A stretch of DNA of 37,072 bases from a bacterium (GCA_029932385.1 JAOZQE010000007.1:1-37072), one strand, 5' to 3'. Positions 23,483 through 30,507 are shown, counted from the stretch's first letter. The notes: generated by a model from the letters alone, not told the origin. Numbers and translations are program-made.

Positions 23483-23713
23483 TTAGTTGTTCTTAACTCC
23501 CTCGTGATCTTTTGCTTTCCCAAAAACACCCGCCAGCATGGAGCCTATCATTATCAGGGCAGGGACAAACTGTAAGGCAACGATAAGAGCCAAAAATCCG
23601 AGAAATATCCATCCTGCGAGGCCTAACTCACTAACCTCTACGCCGCTCGCGGCGAATGCTGCATTTGCTTGCAGGACGGTCATGAGTGCAATGATACGAA
23701 ATGTGTTTTTCAT
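23483..23713 (-). CDS. Small exported membrane protein B1
   Basis: This 76-residue protein starts at the ATG at 23713; GGAGG lies 8 bases upstream, which excludes the GTG at 23722. A signal peptide (MKNTFRIIALM..., cleavage near AFA-AS) is followed by one transmembrane segment GWIFLGFLALIVALQFVPAL and a short charged tail. Paralogue B2 at 30057-30305 shares the first eight residues and the IGWIF/AGWIF to QFVP core. It is the first gene after a sigma-54 promoter, with a 5' leader of about 85 bases that is conserved between the two copies. Function is unknown. Confidence 0.8.
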   Translation of the reverse strand: MKNTFRIIALMTVLQANAAFAASGVEVSELGLAGWIFLGFLALIVALQFVPALIMIGSMLAGVFGKAKDHEGVKNN

Positions 23714-23808
23714 TTTTCTCACCTCCGCTTAGATTCAAAAGACTTCAATGTCTCTTGGGTTGTATTTCCCATCTTGAAATACAAAATACTTTATATGATC
23801 TACATCAC

Positions 23809-23824
23809 TGCATGAAGTGTTCCA
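23809..23824 (-). promoter_or_regulatory. Sigma-54 promoter of B1-A1
   Basis: On the minus strand the sequence is TGGAACACTTCATGCA, which has the invariant GG-N10-GC of sigma-54 (-24/-12) promoters. It lies about 95 bases before the B1 ATG. Its counterpart upstream of B2 is TGGAACGCTTTATGCG. Confidence 0.75.
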
Positions 23825-23922
23825 TTTGTGATATAAATTCTATTTATTTATCTAAATAACTGAATATAAAGAATTTAATTTTTATAACATGAAGGAGTAG
23901 GACTTGTAATGTTTTGTCCAGA

Positions 23923-23941
23923 TGTATATATTTTTTGTACA
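23923..23941. promoter_or_regulatory. Candidate activator binding site (copy 1)
   Basis: The 19-mer TGTATATATTTTTTGTACA has TGTA/TACA ends. It sits 98 bases beyond the -24 end of the sigma-54 promoter, a normal place for an NtrC-type enhancer. Copy 2 has the same length and the same distance. Confidence 0.6.
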
Positions 23942-24025
23942 GTGTATGTGTGGAAATGGGTCGTGGGGAAACATTAAATATCCTAAGCCACTGAAAAGTA
24001 TAGAGTTACTCAATATTATTTGAAC

Positions 24026-24044
24026 GTATATAAAAAAAGTGCCC
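24026..24044. promoter_or_regulatory. Third conserved upstream island (copy 1)
   Basis: The island GTATATAAAAAAAGTGCCC matches copy 2 at 30611-30629 in 18 of 19 bases. It lies 84 bases beyond the palindrome in both copies. Its role is unknown; it could be a bent A-tract, a second protein site or a remnant of a duplicated terminator tail. Confidence 0.45.
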
Positions 24045-24110
24045 TTCATTTCCTTCCGCATACATCCTTGTACAGGTTCGTTATTTATGGGAGAGTAGGG
24101 GTGAAAGGAT

Positions 24111-24139
24111 AAAAAAAGACCAACCTGAAAAAGGTGGCC
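24111..24139 (-). terminator. Terminator of the long electron-transfer operon
   Basis: On the minus strand GGCCACC and GGTTGGTC form a bulged stem around TTTTTCA, followed by seven T (plus-strand A-run 24111-24117). It lies 25 bases past the zinc-ribbon gene stop. Confidence 0.7.
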
Positions 24140-24163
24140 TTGTTGGTGGAAATAACAGACTGC

Positions 24164-24592
24164 TTAAAGGTTTTTCTTGGGTTGTTTTTTGTCTGCGGTT
24201 ATGTGTAGTCCACAATGGAGACACCGGCGCAGAAAAAGCGGTGTAAATCCATTAAGATGAAAAAGTTTGCCACAACGTGGGCACTTGCCGGCGGTTGTGA
24301 GAAGGCTGGATACAAGAACAAGCAGAAACCAGACAGCAAAAACTTTGGCGGTTTGGCGATCCGAATTGGTTAACCGTAGCGAAACCCAGATAGCCGGCAC
24401 ATAAATTAGAATAACGCCCCAAAAAAAACAACGTCGTCGACGAAGGTTTCTCAGTCCCGGGGCGAATTTAGAGAAATCTTCAGTCTGCTCACCTTTCAAC
24501 CTGATCTCCTGATCATATATTGTCAGCATATAGGCAGAAGGTACAAAGTAAACCAAAAGCTCAATGCCTTTGTCTCTAATTTTCTTTGACAC
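24164..24592 (-). CDS. Membrane protein with C-terminal zinc ribbon
   Basis: This 142-residue protein has two transmembrane helices in the middle (about 56-75 and 84-101) and a four-Cys zinc ribbon at the end (KCPRCGK near 104-107 and RRCLHCG near 124-127), followed by a Lys-rich tail. It starts at GTG with a poor ribosome-binding site, 11 bases after the stop of the four-helix protein, so it probably depends on coupled translation. It is the last gene before the operon terminator. No family was recognised; a role in assembly or in binding another subunit is possible. Confidence 0.6.
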   Translation of the reverse strand: MSKKIRDKGIELLVYFVPSAYMLTIYDQEIRLKGEQTEDFSKFAPGLRNLRRRRCFFWGVILIYVPAIWVSLRLTNSDRQTAKVFAVWFLLVLVSSLLTTAGKCPRCGKLFHLNGFTPLFLRRCLHCGLHITADKKQPKKNL

Positions 24593-24603
24593 CTATAAGT
24601 CTA

Positions 24604-25128
24604 TCACTTATCCAAAAACGCGAGAGTCTTTTCTTCTTTCTTGATGGTTTCACTGCAGACGGACCAGACCCGATAGTTCTCAAGGCTGAGAATCGTCAGA
24701 CCGGCTATGAATACCGCCCAAAAGTTATCCCGAAGTGTGCCGCTATAGTAATAGAACAGATAAAACGCCGAAAGATAGCCGATGTGCGACCAACCATGAA
24801 AGTGGACGGATGCAGTATTCATGCGGCCCAGGATGAGGATAAGGGCGGAAAAAGCGTAGATGATCAGGGCAACACTGATTAGGGTGGAAGAGGGAGAAAT
24901 GCCCAGGAACTGTCTTACATTTTCGGATATGGGGGGGAGAAATCGAAAGTTGACCGCCGCACCCAGGCTGATCAGGAAAAAAAGGGCTGTCCACCATTTA
25001 CTGAAGCGTATCTGCTTTTTAAGGCTGAGAATTCGATCTTTAATTTTTTGGTGTCGCTGCTCCGAGCTTGGTATCTCCTCGCTCGGAGCCAATTGATGAT
25101 TTTGTTTCTGCTTTCGCCGTAAAAACAC
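24604..25128 (-). CDS. Four-helix membrane protein, possible frameshift at start
   Basis: This 174-residue protein has a basic, coiled N-terminus (about 1-45) and then about four hydrophobic helices (WTALFFLISLGAAV, STLISVALIIYAFSALILIL, IGYLSAFYLFYYYSG, DNFWAVFIAGLTILSL) and a charged end. I do not recognise the family. Its frame opens with GTG at 25128 after GGGGG, a weak start. A far better start, ATG at 25208 inside the end of the heme sensor gene, is in another frame and would reach this one by a -1 shift at GGGTTTT (25137-25131). So the true N-terminus may be about 28 residues longer. Confidence 0.6.
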   Translation of the reverse strand: MFLRRKQKQNHQLAPSEEIPSSEQRHQKIKDRILSLKKQIRFSKWWTALFFLISLGAAVNFRFLPPISENVRQFLGISPSSTLISVALIIYAFSALILILGRMNTASVHFHGWSHIGYLSAFYLFYYYSGTLRDNFWAVFIAGLTILSLENYRVWSVCSETIKKEEKTLAFLDK

Positions 25129-25208
25129 GCAAAACCCCCGTATGGGTCAATAACCTCGATTAAGGTTGCCGAGCTCCTGCCATTAAGAACTGAATTAAAC
25201 TTATTCAT
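25129..25208 (-). other. Upstream coupled start with slippery heptamer
   Basis: ATG at 25208 overlaps the heme-sensor stop (ATGAATAA) and has GGAGAGG directly before it, a standard coupled start. The frame reads MNKFNSVLNG to IDPYGGF and reaches G-GGT-TTT at 25137-25131, a canonical X-XXY-YYZ heptamer in the correct phase. A -1 shift enters the frame of the four-helix protein precisely; without it the frame runs on to 24972 as out-of-frame sequence. Confidence 0.5.
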
Positions 25209-26049
25209 CCTCTCCTTTATTTATATTATCAGTTTTTTGGATTTTTATCAATCTTGTTTCAGTAAGTTGTTTCTCTCTGGCCATGTCAAGATAGATTTGG
25301 CTTAAGGTTTCAATCTCACTGATCCCCTTGGGGAAATCATTATCCATTTCCCCCCCGGAAAGCTTTTTCACATAGTCCATCAACTGGTTGATGGGGGTGA
25401 GTAGGTTTCTTTTAAGCAAAGCACTGACTCCGCCCACGGATAATATGAGAATCATGACGCAGAAGGAAACCATTTTCCAGTGCAGTGCTTGCAGGTTGCT
25501 GTCCAGAGAAGCGGTCGACAGACCGATGTCCAGGGTTCCGAGAACTTTTTTCTCAGCGGGGTGAAAATGGCAGTCACCCGCAGAGCATAGGGCATCGTTG
25601 TAGATCGGGGCGGTAATGGCCAATACATTGTGGTTATCAGCATTGACAAAACGCCTTGCTAACTCCATGGAGCCCAAACGCACTGAAGGTTCGGAACCGC
25701 TGTGGCACTCGATACATCCGGCTGTCGTTTTGTTAACGACCTGATTTAACTCCTCGGGGGTCGAGGAGAACATGATAACCCCCTCCTTATTGAAGATCCG
25801 GAGATGCTCGACTCCTTTCTGATCCCCGATACTGTTAATAATATAGTTTAGACTTTTCCGGTCATCAGTCATCATGGTGTAGCGGGTCGCACTGATTACA
25901 GTAGCGGCAAGGTTCGTCTCTTGTTGTACCGTGGTTTTCAGAAGATCTTCTTTAATGGAGGAACACAGAACAATGCTGCAGATAACGACAAAACCAGTTA
26001 TGGAAAGTGCGACCGGGACGATTGCTTTGGAAACAAAGTTGTTGAACAT
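25201..26049 (-). CDS. Orphan heme-sensor HAMP protein without kinase
   Basis: This 282-residue protein has the same front half as the kinase at 21503: helix 1 (about 8-30), a periplasmic domain with C112-IE-C115-H116 and C155-x4-C160-H161, helix 2 (about 190-212), then HAMP ending near residue 270. It stops after a short tail with no kinase, GGDEF or chemotaxis output. Shared phrases include EHLRIFNKEGVIMFS versus ERIRILNREGMIAFS and VLGTLDIGLS versus LLGLLDITIS. It could be a heme-bearing redox partner of the NrfD complex or a modulator of the kinase. It is 138 bases after the NrfD gene, with a strong hairpin between, and its stop overlaps the next start. Confidence 0.85.
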   Translation of the reverse strand: MFNNFVSKAIVPVALSITGFVVICSIVLCSSIKEDLLKTTVQQETNLAATVISATRYTMMTDDRKSLNYIINSIGDQKGVEHLRIFNKEGVIMFSSTPEELNQVVNKTTAGCIECHSGSEPSVRLGSMELARRFVNADNHNVLAITAPIYNDALCSAGDCHFHPAEKKVLGTLDIGLSTASLDSNLQALHWKMVSFCVMILILSVGGVSALLKRNLLTPINQLMDYVKKLSGGEMDNDFPKGISEIETLSQIYLDMAREKQLTETRLIKIQKTDNINKGEDE

Positions 26050-26121
26050 ATCCAGTTCTCCTTTCCGGTCTTCCGGTTTAAATGAGGCTCAGCGTGAAAT
26101 GAGCAACTATTTATTGCCTTT

Positions 26122-26169
26122 AAGTCAAAGGGGTCAAAGGATCCACCCCTTTGACCCCTTTGACTTTTT
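26122..26169. repeat. 19-bp perfect hairpin with internal direct repeats
   Basis: The arms 26122-26140 and 26148-26166 are perfect inverted repeats around a 7-base loop. Each arm is itself a near tandem of TCAAAGGGG/TCAAAGG. A T-run follows on the plus strand only, but the surrounding operon runs on the minus strand, so there it would act as an intercistronic stem or be a REP-like element rather than a terminator. Confidence 0.75.
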
Positions 26170-26187
26170 AGACCTTTTGTACATTTT

Positions 26188-27534
26188 TTACGATGGTGTT
26201 ACCACCTTTGCGAACTGATGCTCGGGTTGAACCGGGTCAGGGTCAGCCTGCTCGGGCACAGGTACGCTCACAAGTTCCTTTGCCGGCACGGCCTGCCACG
26301 CGTACAGAATTGGGAGCCGATAGAGGATAAAGCGATAGACAGTCACGAACAGGAAAAATATGGTTACGCTTATGATCGTTTCCAACAGAGGGGGCCATTC
26401 CTGGTAGAGGTTCCAGTTGAAGCTGATCAGAACCGTATTAAGCCGGTTCAACAGCAATCCAAAGATGGTGAGAAAAGCTGTAAATCGGATCAGGCCGACG
26501 CTTTTATTTCTAATGGCAAAGGAGAAAAGGATTATGGGAAGCACCACTCCCAAACCGATTTCCAGTAGATACCAGGTACCCCATCCGGTGGTGAGATATG
26601 CCCACAGGTTGTCATGCGTCATCCCGACAATCTTGATAACTAAATAGGTTACCAGGGCCATACTGGCACCTTTGGCCAGACCGATGGTAATCGAGTCGAG
26701 ATTATCCAGAAACTCACCGCTGCAACGCCAGGACATGGTCTTTTTGACAATAGTACTGACCGCAATAACCATGCAAAGGCCGGCAAAAATCGAAGAACAG
26801 AGGAAGAATATCCACATAAACTCAGCTGAGTACCAGAGTGGGTGCACTTTCCCCGGTGCATAGGTAAGGAGGGTTCCCAGAGCTCCCTGATGGAGAGTTG
26901 AAAGGATGATTCCCGCCACGGTCAAGCCGATGGTTCCTTTATGGATATAGTTCTTCGCGGTGGGCCAGCCTATCCATTCGAAAAACGACTCGGAGACTTC
27001 CAACACCTGTACTGTCAGGTAGGTTGCAACATGCCAGCCAACCAAAAAGAGAACCGCTGCCGTACCCCACGAGATAACCATGGGATAGTAGAGCCGCCAA
27101 GGCATGCCCAGATCCACCAGCAGGAAAACAACCGCGAAGAAATATCCGAGCAAACCATTGAGTAGCGCTAGATTGAGGATTGGTTTGTAATCTTTTTGAC
27201 CAAATAGTTCCACCGTTGTCCCGAGCAGAAATCCCGAGGCCGAGAGCGGTACCATACAGAAAAGACCGAAGCCTAAGAAAAGGCCCCACGGATAATCGAA
27301 ACTGCCGTGCATAACCGAGCCCAGTCCATTGATATATCTGTAGACGATAACCGGCAGACCCACGGCAAAGATCATAAATAGGAACCAGTTGAAAGGGTTA
27401 CGCCGAAGTTGCTGAAAATACTCTTTAGGAGATAATCCCAGCAACAGTTTCTGCATTAGACTCCACTGGTGACCATCATCCGGATCATTGAGAGAGTCAA
27501 CCGGCTTAAAGCCTTCTTTTATAAAATTTTTCAT
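26188..27534 (-). CDS. NrfD/HybB-type quinone-interacting membrane subunit
   Basis: This polytopic protein has 448 residues and about ten transmembrane helices. The stretch GIILSTLHQGALGTLL, followed by HPLWYSAEFMWIF, is the HybB signature. NrfD/HybB proteins bind the menaquinone/menaquinol site and exchange electrons with a partner ferredoxin. The start overlaps the stop of the preceding FeS gene by 4 bases (ATGA), showing tight coupling. With the pentaheme cytochrome and the FeS protein it forms a Cbc/Hmc/Qrc-like quinone-cytochrome electron-transfer complex. No hydrogenase or molybdopterin subunit is next to it. The direction of electron flow is not evident from sequence. Confidence 0.9.
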   Translation of the reverse strand: MKNFIKEGFKPVDSLNDPDDGHQWSLMQKLLLGLSPKEYFQQLRRNPFNWFLFMIFAVGLPVIVYRYINGLGSVMHGSFDYPWGLFLGFGLFCMVPLSASGFLLGTTVELFGQKDYKPILNLALLNGLLGYFFAVVFLLVDLGMPWRLYYPMVISWGTAAVLFLVGWHVATYLTVQVLEVSESFFEWIGWPTAKNYIHKGTIGLTVAGIILSTLHQGALGTLLTYAPGKVHPLWYSAEFMWIFFLCSSIFAGLCMVIAVSTIVKKTMSWRCSGEFLDNLDSITIGLAKGASMALVTYLVIKIVGMTHDNLWAYLTTGWGTWYLLEIGLGVVLPIILFSFAIRNKSVGLIRFTAFLTIFGLLLNRLNTVLISFNWNLYQEWPPLLETIISVTIFFLFVTVYRFILYRLPILYAWQAVPAKELVSVPVPEQADPDPVQPEHQFAKVVTPS

Positions 27535-28472
27535 TCTCCGTGAACCTCCACTTTGTCTTTAGATTCCTTATCTCCCTTTCCCCCTTTTGCCAGGAGGTGA
27601 AATCCCATAAACAGGGCCGGCCAGATACCTAAGACCATGGGTACGATGCCCAGAAAACTTTTGGTGTTGTCTAAGATCGGATGGTGCTGCAGGGTTGTGT
27701 TGAAGCCCGCTTGATCGAAGGGAACGCTGGAGAGATACATCCAGGATGTACCACCAACCTCTTTTTCCCCGTAGACATGATCAACATACTTTTTGGGGTT
27801 CGACCGAATTCGCTCATGCGCAGTTTTTACGAGGGTTTTCCGGTGGCCGAAAGTCAGGGCCTCCTGGGGACACGCCTCGACACAGGCTGGCGGTTTCCCT
27901 TTAGTTAGACGGTTATCGTAGCAGAAGTTACATTTTATTATCTGAGGATGTAAAGCACTGTCATAGGTGTATGCCGGCATACTGAAGGGGCAGGCAACCA
28001 TACACATTCTGCAGCCAACGCAGACATCTGCGTTGTAGATGACCGCGCCCTCTTTTGTTTTCGTGTAAGCGTTAACAAAGCATGAGGTCAGACAGGCTGG
28101 TTCACTGCAATGGAAGCACTGGAGTTTCCGGTATACCGGTGCTCCCTGAGCTTTTGTATCATAGCGGTTGACAACCGTGTAGGCCTTTTCAGTAGTTCGG
28201 CGTTTCTGTTTGCCCTCGTGAAATACCTGATCGAAAACCGAGAAGTCGTCAAAGGGAAGTTCCGGTTCCGGCAGGCCATGTTCCTTATTGCACGCTGCTT
28301 CGCAGGTACGACAGCCAATGCAGCGGGTAAGATCTACCAATACCCCCATACTCTCCGGGTAACCTTCGAACTCCTTCATTGCAAAACTTTTAGTGGAGGA
28401 CATCGCTGCAGCGGCGCTGCCGCCAGCGACGACGGTCGATTTGAGAAATTTTCTCCGGCTTATACCACTCAT
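27531..28472 (-). CDS. Tat-exported four-cluster ferredoxin, HybA-like
   Basis: This 313-residue iron-sulfur protein has a twin-arginine signal (SRRKFLK, residues 5-11), so it is folded before export to the periplasm. Four Cys clusters follow: CIGCRTCEAAC, CFHCSEPACLTSC, CVGCRMCMVACPF and CNFCYDN...CVEACP, enough for four [4Fe-4S]. A C-terminal helix near residues 275-297 (LGIVPMVLGIWPALFMGF) anchors it, as in HybA and HmcB. It should carry electrons between the NrfD-type quinone subunit (overlapping by 4 bases downstream) and the cytochrome upstream. GGGGGA precedes the ATG. Confidence 0.92.
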   Translation of the reverse strand: MSGISRRKFLKSTVVAGGSAAAAMSSTKSFAMKEFEGYPESMGVLVDLTRCIGCRTCEAACNKEHGLPEPELPFDDFSVFDQVFHEGKQKRRTTEKAYTVVNRYDTKAQGAPVYRKLQCFHCSEPACLTSCFVNAYTKTKEGAVIYNADVCVGCRMCMVACPFSMPAYTYDSALHPQIIKCNFCYDNRLTKGKPPACVEACPQEALTFGHRKTLVKTAHERIRSNPKKYVDHVYGEKEVGGTSWMYLSSVPFDQAGFNTTLQHHPILDNTKSFLGIVPMVLGIWPALFMGFHLLAKGGKGDKESKDKVEVHGE

Positions 28473-28523
28473 GATGATCTATCCCCCTTTCCTAGTTGAA
28501 AAATGATCTTTTTTCTGAAAAAT

Positions 28524-29051
28524 CTATTCATGACTGCCCCCACTTTTACCGCCTGTGGGCGCATATTTGCCGGAACTGTAAAAACGATTACCGGCATCAG
28601 TTCTTTCGTGACAATCTACACACTCTGTGGGTGCTCCCGTTTCAATATGGCAATTTAAGCACTTCAGGTGATAGGCACCCTTGAGCCCTGTTATGTCGAC
28701 ATGGAATCGATGAGGATCCTCCTCCATCTGCCGGATATGCTTGCCCGTGAATGGTTCGGCGACATGGCAGTCACTACAGGTCGGTGAGAAGGTTCCCCCG
28801 CATTCAGAATGGCATGCGGCGCAGCGATCCGCCGCAACCTCACTACTAAACCTATGATGATGGCAGACAGAGCAGTTTTCTTCTATGTCGACATGCAGTT
28901 CGTGGTCAAAATCAACTCCTTCATAAAGGTGGGACAGGGAGTCTATGCGCACTGATGTCGGAGGCTCATCATCGACCCCGAAAGCCGGAGCGGAGATGAA
29001 AAACAGCGCCAGGATTATCCCGGTTATGATCCGTATCTTTCTAATTTTCAT
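28524..29051 (-). CDS. Periplasmic pentaheme cytochrome c, class III-like
   Basis: This 175-residue protein has a signal peptide (cleavage near AFG-VD) and five CxxCH sites: CSVCH, CAACH, CSDCH, CLNCH and CVDCH. Extra His residues (DHELHVD, HHHRF, KHIRQ, HRFHVD, YHLK) can serve as distal ligands, giving bis-His hemes as in the c3/c7 group. It is exported by Sec and matured by the Ccm system in the periplasm. It is the likely electron acceptor or donor of the HybA/NrfD pair just downstream (51-base gap). A Gly/Ser/His-rich tail ends the protein. CbcS- or QrcA-like proteins are the closest functional parallels I can name. Confidence 0.9.
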   Translation of the reverse strand: MKIRKIRIITGIILALFFISAPAFGVDDEPPTSVRIDSLSHLYEGVDFDHELHVDIEENCSVCHHHRFSSEVAADRCAACHSECGGTFSPTCSDCHVAEPFTGKHIRQMEEDPHRFHVDITGLKGAYHLKCLNCHIETGAPTECVDCHERTDAGNRFYSSGKYAPTGGKSGGSHE

Positions 29052-29083
29052 TCGTTTGTTCCCCCTTGAAATGTTCAGAGACT

Positions 29084-29272
29084 CTATTTATTCCCTTTAT
29101 CGGCATCTTTATCGTACATGATAACTTTCCTGAAAAATATTGGAAACGCGATCAAAAATCCGACGCAGATAAGATATTCGACAGCCTTGATATAATCGTA
29201 GTACTCCACCAGGGTGCCGATCGCTACCGGTTCGCCGATGGTATTAAAAAAATCAACTATTTGGTTGCCCAT
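29084..29272 (-). CDS. 62-residue single-helix membrane protein
   Basis: This small protein has one transmembrane helix (about 30-49, YLICVGFLIAFPIFFRKVIM) and charged ends (DKDADKGNK). The ribosome-binding site AAGGAGAG before the ATG is strong, and the gene sits between A2 and the cytochrome in the operon, so it is likely a genuine small subunit of the membrane complex. No family was recognised. Confidence 0.7.
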   Translation of the reverse strand: MGNQIVDFFNTIGEPVAIGTLVEYYDYIKAVEYLICVGFLIAFPIFFRKVIMYDKDADKGNK

Positions 29273-29293
29273 TGAAGCTCTCCTTTTTCGCAG

Positions 29294-29536
29294 TTAGTTT
29301 GCATTCGGAGTGGATTCGGTTGCGACGGCCACTTTTTTGTTGGACAAGCCCACCGATGATTTAATAAATCCCAAAACCAGCATCAGCGCCGGAACCAGTT
29401 GGGCGACAACGATCAGGGCACAAAAACCGACAAAGACGGAGACTAGAATTCCGCTTTTATAAACCACCGTGTTCCCGGCAAAGGCCGGACTGATTGATGC
29501 CAATACCAAAATGATTGTTGAGATCGCTGTTTTCAT
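29294..29536 (-). CDS. Small exported membrane protein A2
   Basis: This 80-residue protein is a paralogue of A1 at 23198-23440. It has a signal peptide (cleavage near AFA-GN), then VVYKSGILVSVFVGFCALIV, then AQLVPALMLVLGFIK and a variable tail. AAGGAG lies before the ATG. In this copy the A gene is separated from its B partner by a degenerate receiver gene, whereas A1 and B1 are adjacent. Conserved sequence in the membrane segment against a variable tail suggests selection on the helix. Function is unknown. Confidence 0.8.
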   Translation of the reverse strand: MKTAISTIILVLASISPAFAGNTVVYKSGILVSVFVGFCALIVVAQLVPALMLVLGFIKSSVGLSNKKVAVATESTPNAN

Positions 29537-29568
29537 GAATAATTCTCCTTATAATTATTTTGCGTTTT

Positions 29569-30012
29569 TTATCCTGCTTCCGGAGTAGGTCTCTCTTTAC
29601 AGAGTCTCCCGACAGGAGTTTTTTGTGAAATTATTTTGTCGCTGGAGTTGTCAAAGGCACATTGAACTACCTGTCTGAGTTCTTCCTGATCATCACTATT
29701 TACTGGTTTCAAGGCATGGTAGAAGATTCCTTCGCGACGAAATCTGCGGATTATGGCTGGGGACTCTTCATTTGAGATCAGGATTATAGTTAAATTCTGA
29801 TTACATTTTTTCAAGAGAGGGATGATTTTTATGGCTGATAATCCATCGAACTCACTTCCTAAAAGGATGACCCGGGCATCTTTTTTCAGGACATCATGGA
29901 GCACGACATCCACAGAATCAGTTGCAATAACACTGTACTCGCTTTCGTTGAAAAACCCGGCGATCCGTTTGCGAGTTTCTTCATCCCGGTCGGCTATTAG
30001 AAGAATCTGCAT
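29569..30012 (-). CDS. Degenerate response-regulator receiver domain
   Basis: This is a stand-alone receiver-like domain of 147 residues with no output domain. The first strand with acidic residues (ILLIADRDEE) is present and the conserved Lys survives in HALKPVN. The strand that should end in the phospho-acceptor Asp reads VILLGSEFDGLSA, so Gly/Ser take the place of Asp. It is therefore probably not phosphorylated in the usual way and may act as a binding partner, for example for the kinase or the NtrC-type regulator. GGGGGAAGAG precedes the ATG. It lies between B2 and A2 in the operon. Confidence 0.8.
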   Translation of the reverse strand: MQILLIADRDEETRKRIAGFFNESEYSVIATDSVDVVLHDVLKKDARVILLGSEFDGLSAIKIIPLLKKCNQNLTIILISNEESPAIIRRFRREGIFYHALKPVNSDDQEELRQVVQCAFDNSSDKIISQKTPVGRLCKERPTPEAG

Positions 30013-30056
30013 GCTCTCTTCCCCCTATTTAAGGAAATACCCGGTATCCACTTTTC

Positions 30057-30305
30057 TCAAGAGTTGTTGACCTTCCTGTTTTCCACAACGCTTTTACCGG
30101 CGTTCGCTTTCCCGAAAACGGAAGCCATCATCGATCCAAACATTATCAGGCAGGGAACAAATTGAAATGTAATGACAATCCCCAGGAAACCGATGAAAAT
30201 CCAACCGATGAAGCTAATCCCTCCACCACCGACACCGGTTGCGGCAAAAGCCGTACTGGCTTGCAAGGTGGCTAGTATTGTAATGATACGAAATGTGTTT
30301 TTCAT
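30057..30305 (-). CDS. Small exported membrane protein B2
   Basis: This 82-residue paralogue of B1 starts at the ATG at 30305, 8 bases after GGAGG; a GTG at 30314 is less likely. It has a signal peptide (MKNTFRII..., cleavage near AFA-AT), a Gly-rich linker, then GWIFIGFLGIVITFQFVPCL in the membrane and a charged tail. It is the first gene of the long electron-transfer operon and follows a sigma-54 promoter. One Cys replaces Ala in the VPAL core. Function is unknown. Confidence 0.8.
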   Translation of the reverse strand: MKNTFRIITILATLQASTAFAATGVGGGGISFIGWIFIGFLGIVITFQFVPCLIMFGSMMASVFGKANAGKSVVENRKVNNS

Positions 30306-30393
30306 TTTTCTCACCTCCGCGCAGATTCAAAAGACCTGAATGTCTTTTGCCCTATATTTTATGTTTTATATACATTACGGTTATATACGTATT

Positions 30394-30409
30394 CGCATAA
30401 AGCGTTCCA
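30394..30409 (-). promoter_or_regulatory. Sigma-54 promoter of the electron-transfer operon
   Basis: On the minus strand the sequence is TGGAACGCTTTATGCG, with GG-N10-GC. It aligns with copy 1 at a constant offset of 6585 bases and lies about 90 bases before the B2 ATG. Confidence 0.75.
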
Positions 30410-30507
30410 ACTCTGAAAGAAATCACCTTGAGAGTCATAAAATATTGTATTTATTATATTTTATTGTTTTTTTGGATTGAAGGAAGTTCGTCGTGGAATG
30501 GTTGTGG

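Larger units (their letters stand above)
23723..24110. other. Regulatory region of the B1-A1 unit
   Basis: There is no gene here. From the gene outward the region holds a conserved leader, a sigma-54 promoter (23809-23824), a 19-bp imperfect palindrome (23923-23941) and a third conserved island (24026-24044). The same islands, in the same order and spacing, occur upstream of B2 with a constant offset of 6585 bases, while the DNA between them is poorly conserved. Confidence 0.7.

Noticed and set aside
24972-25205. 78-codon frame MNKFNSVLNG... as a complete independent gene
   Set aside because: Past about codon 26 it overlaps the membrane protein in another frame and looks like noise. Only its start and first part are kept, as a frameshift candidate.
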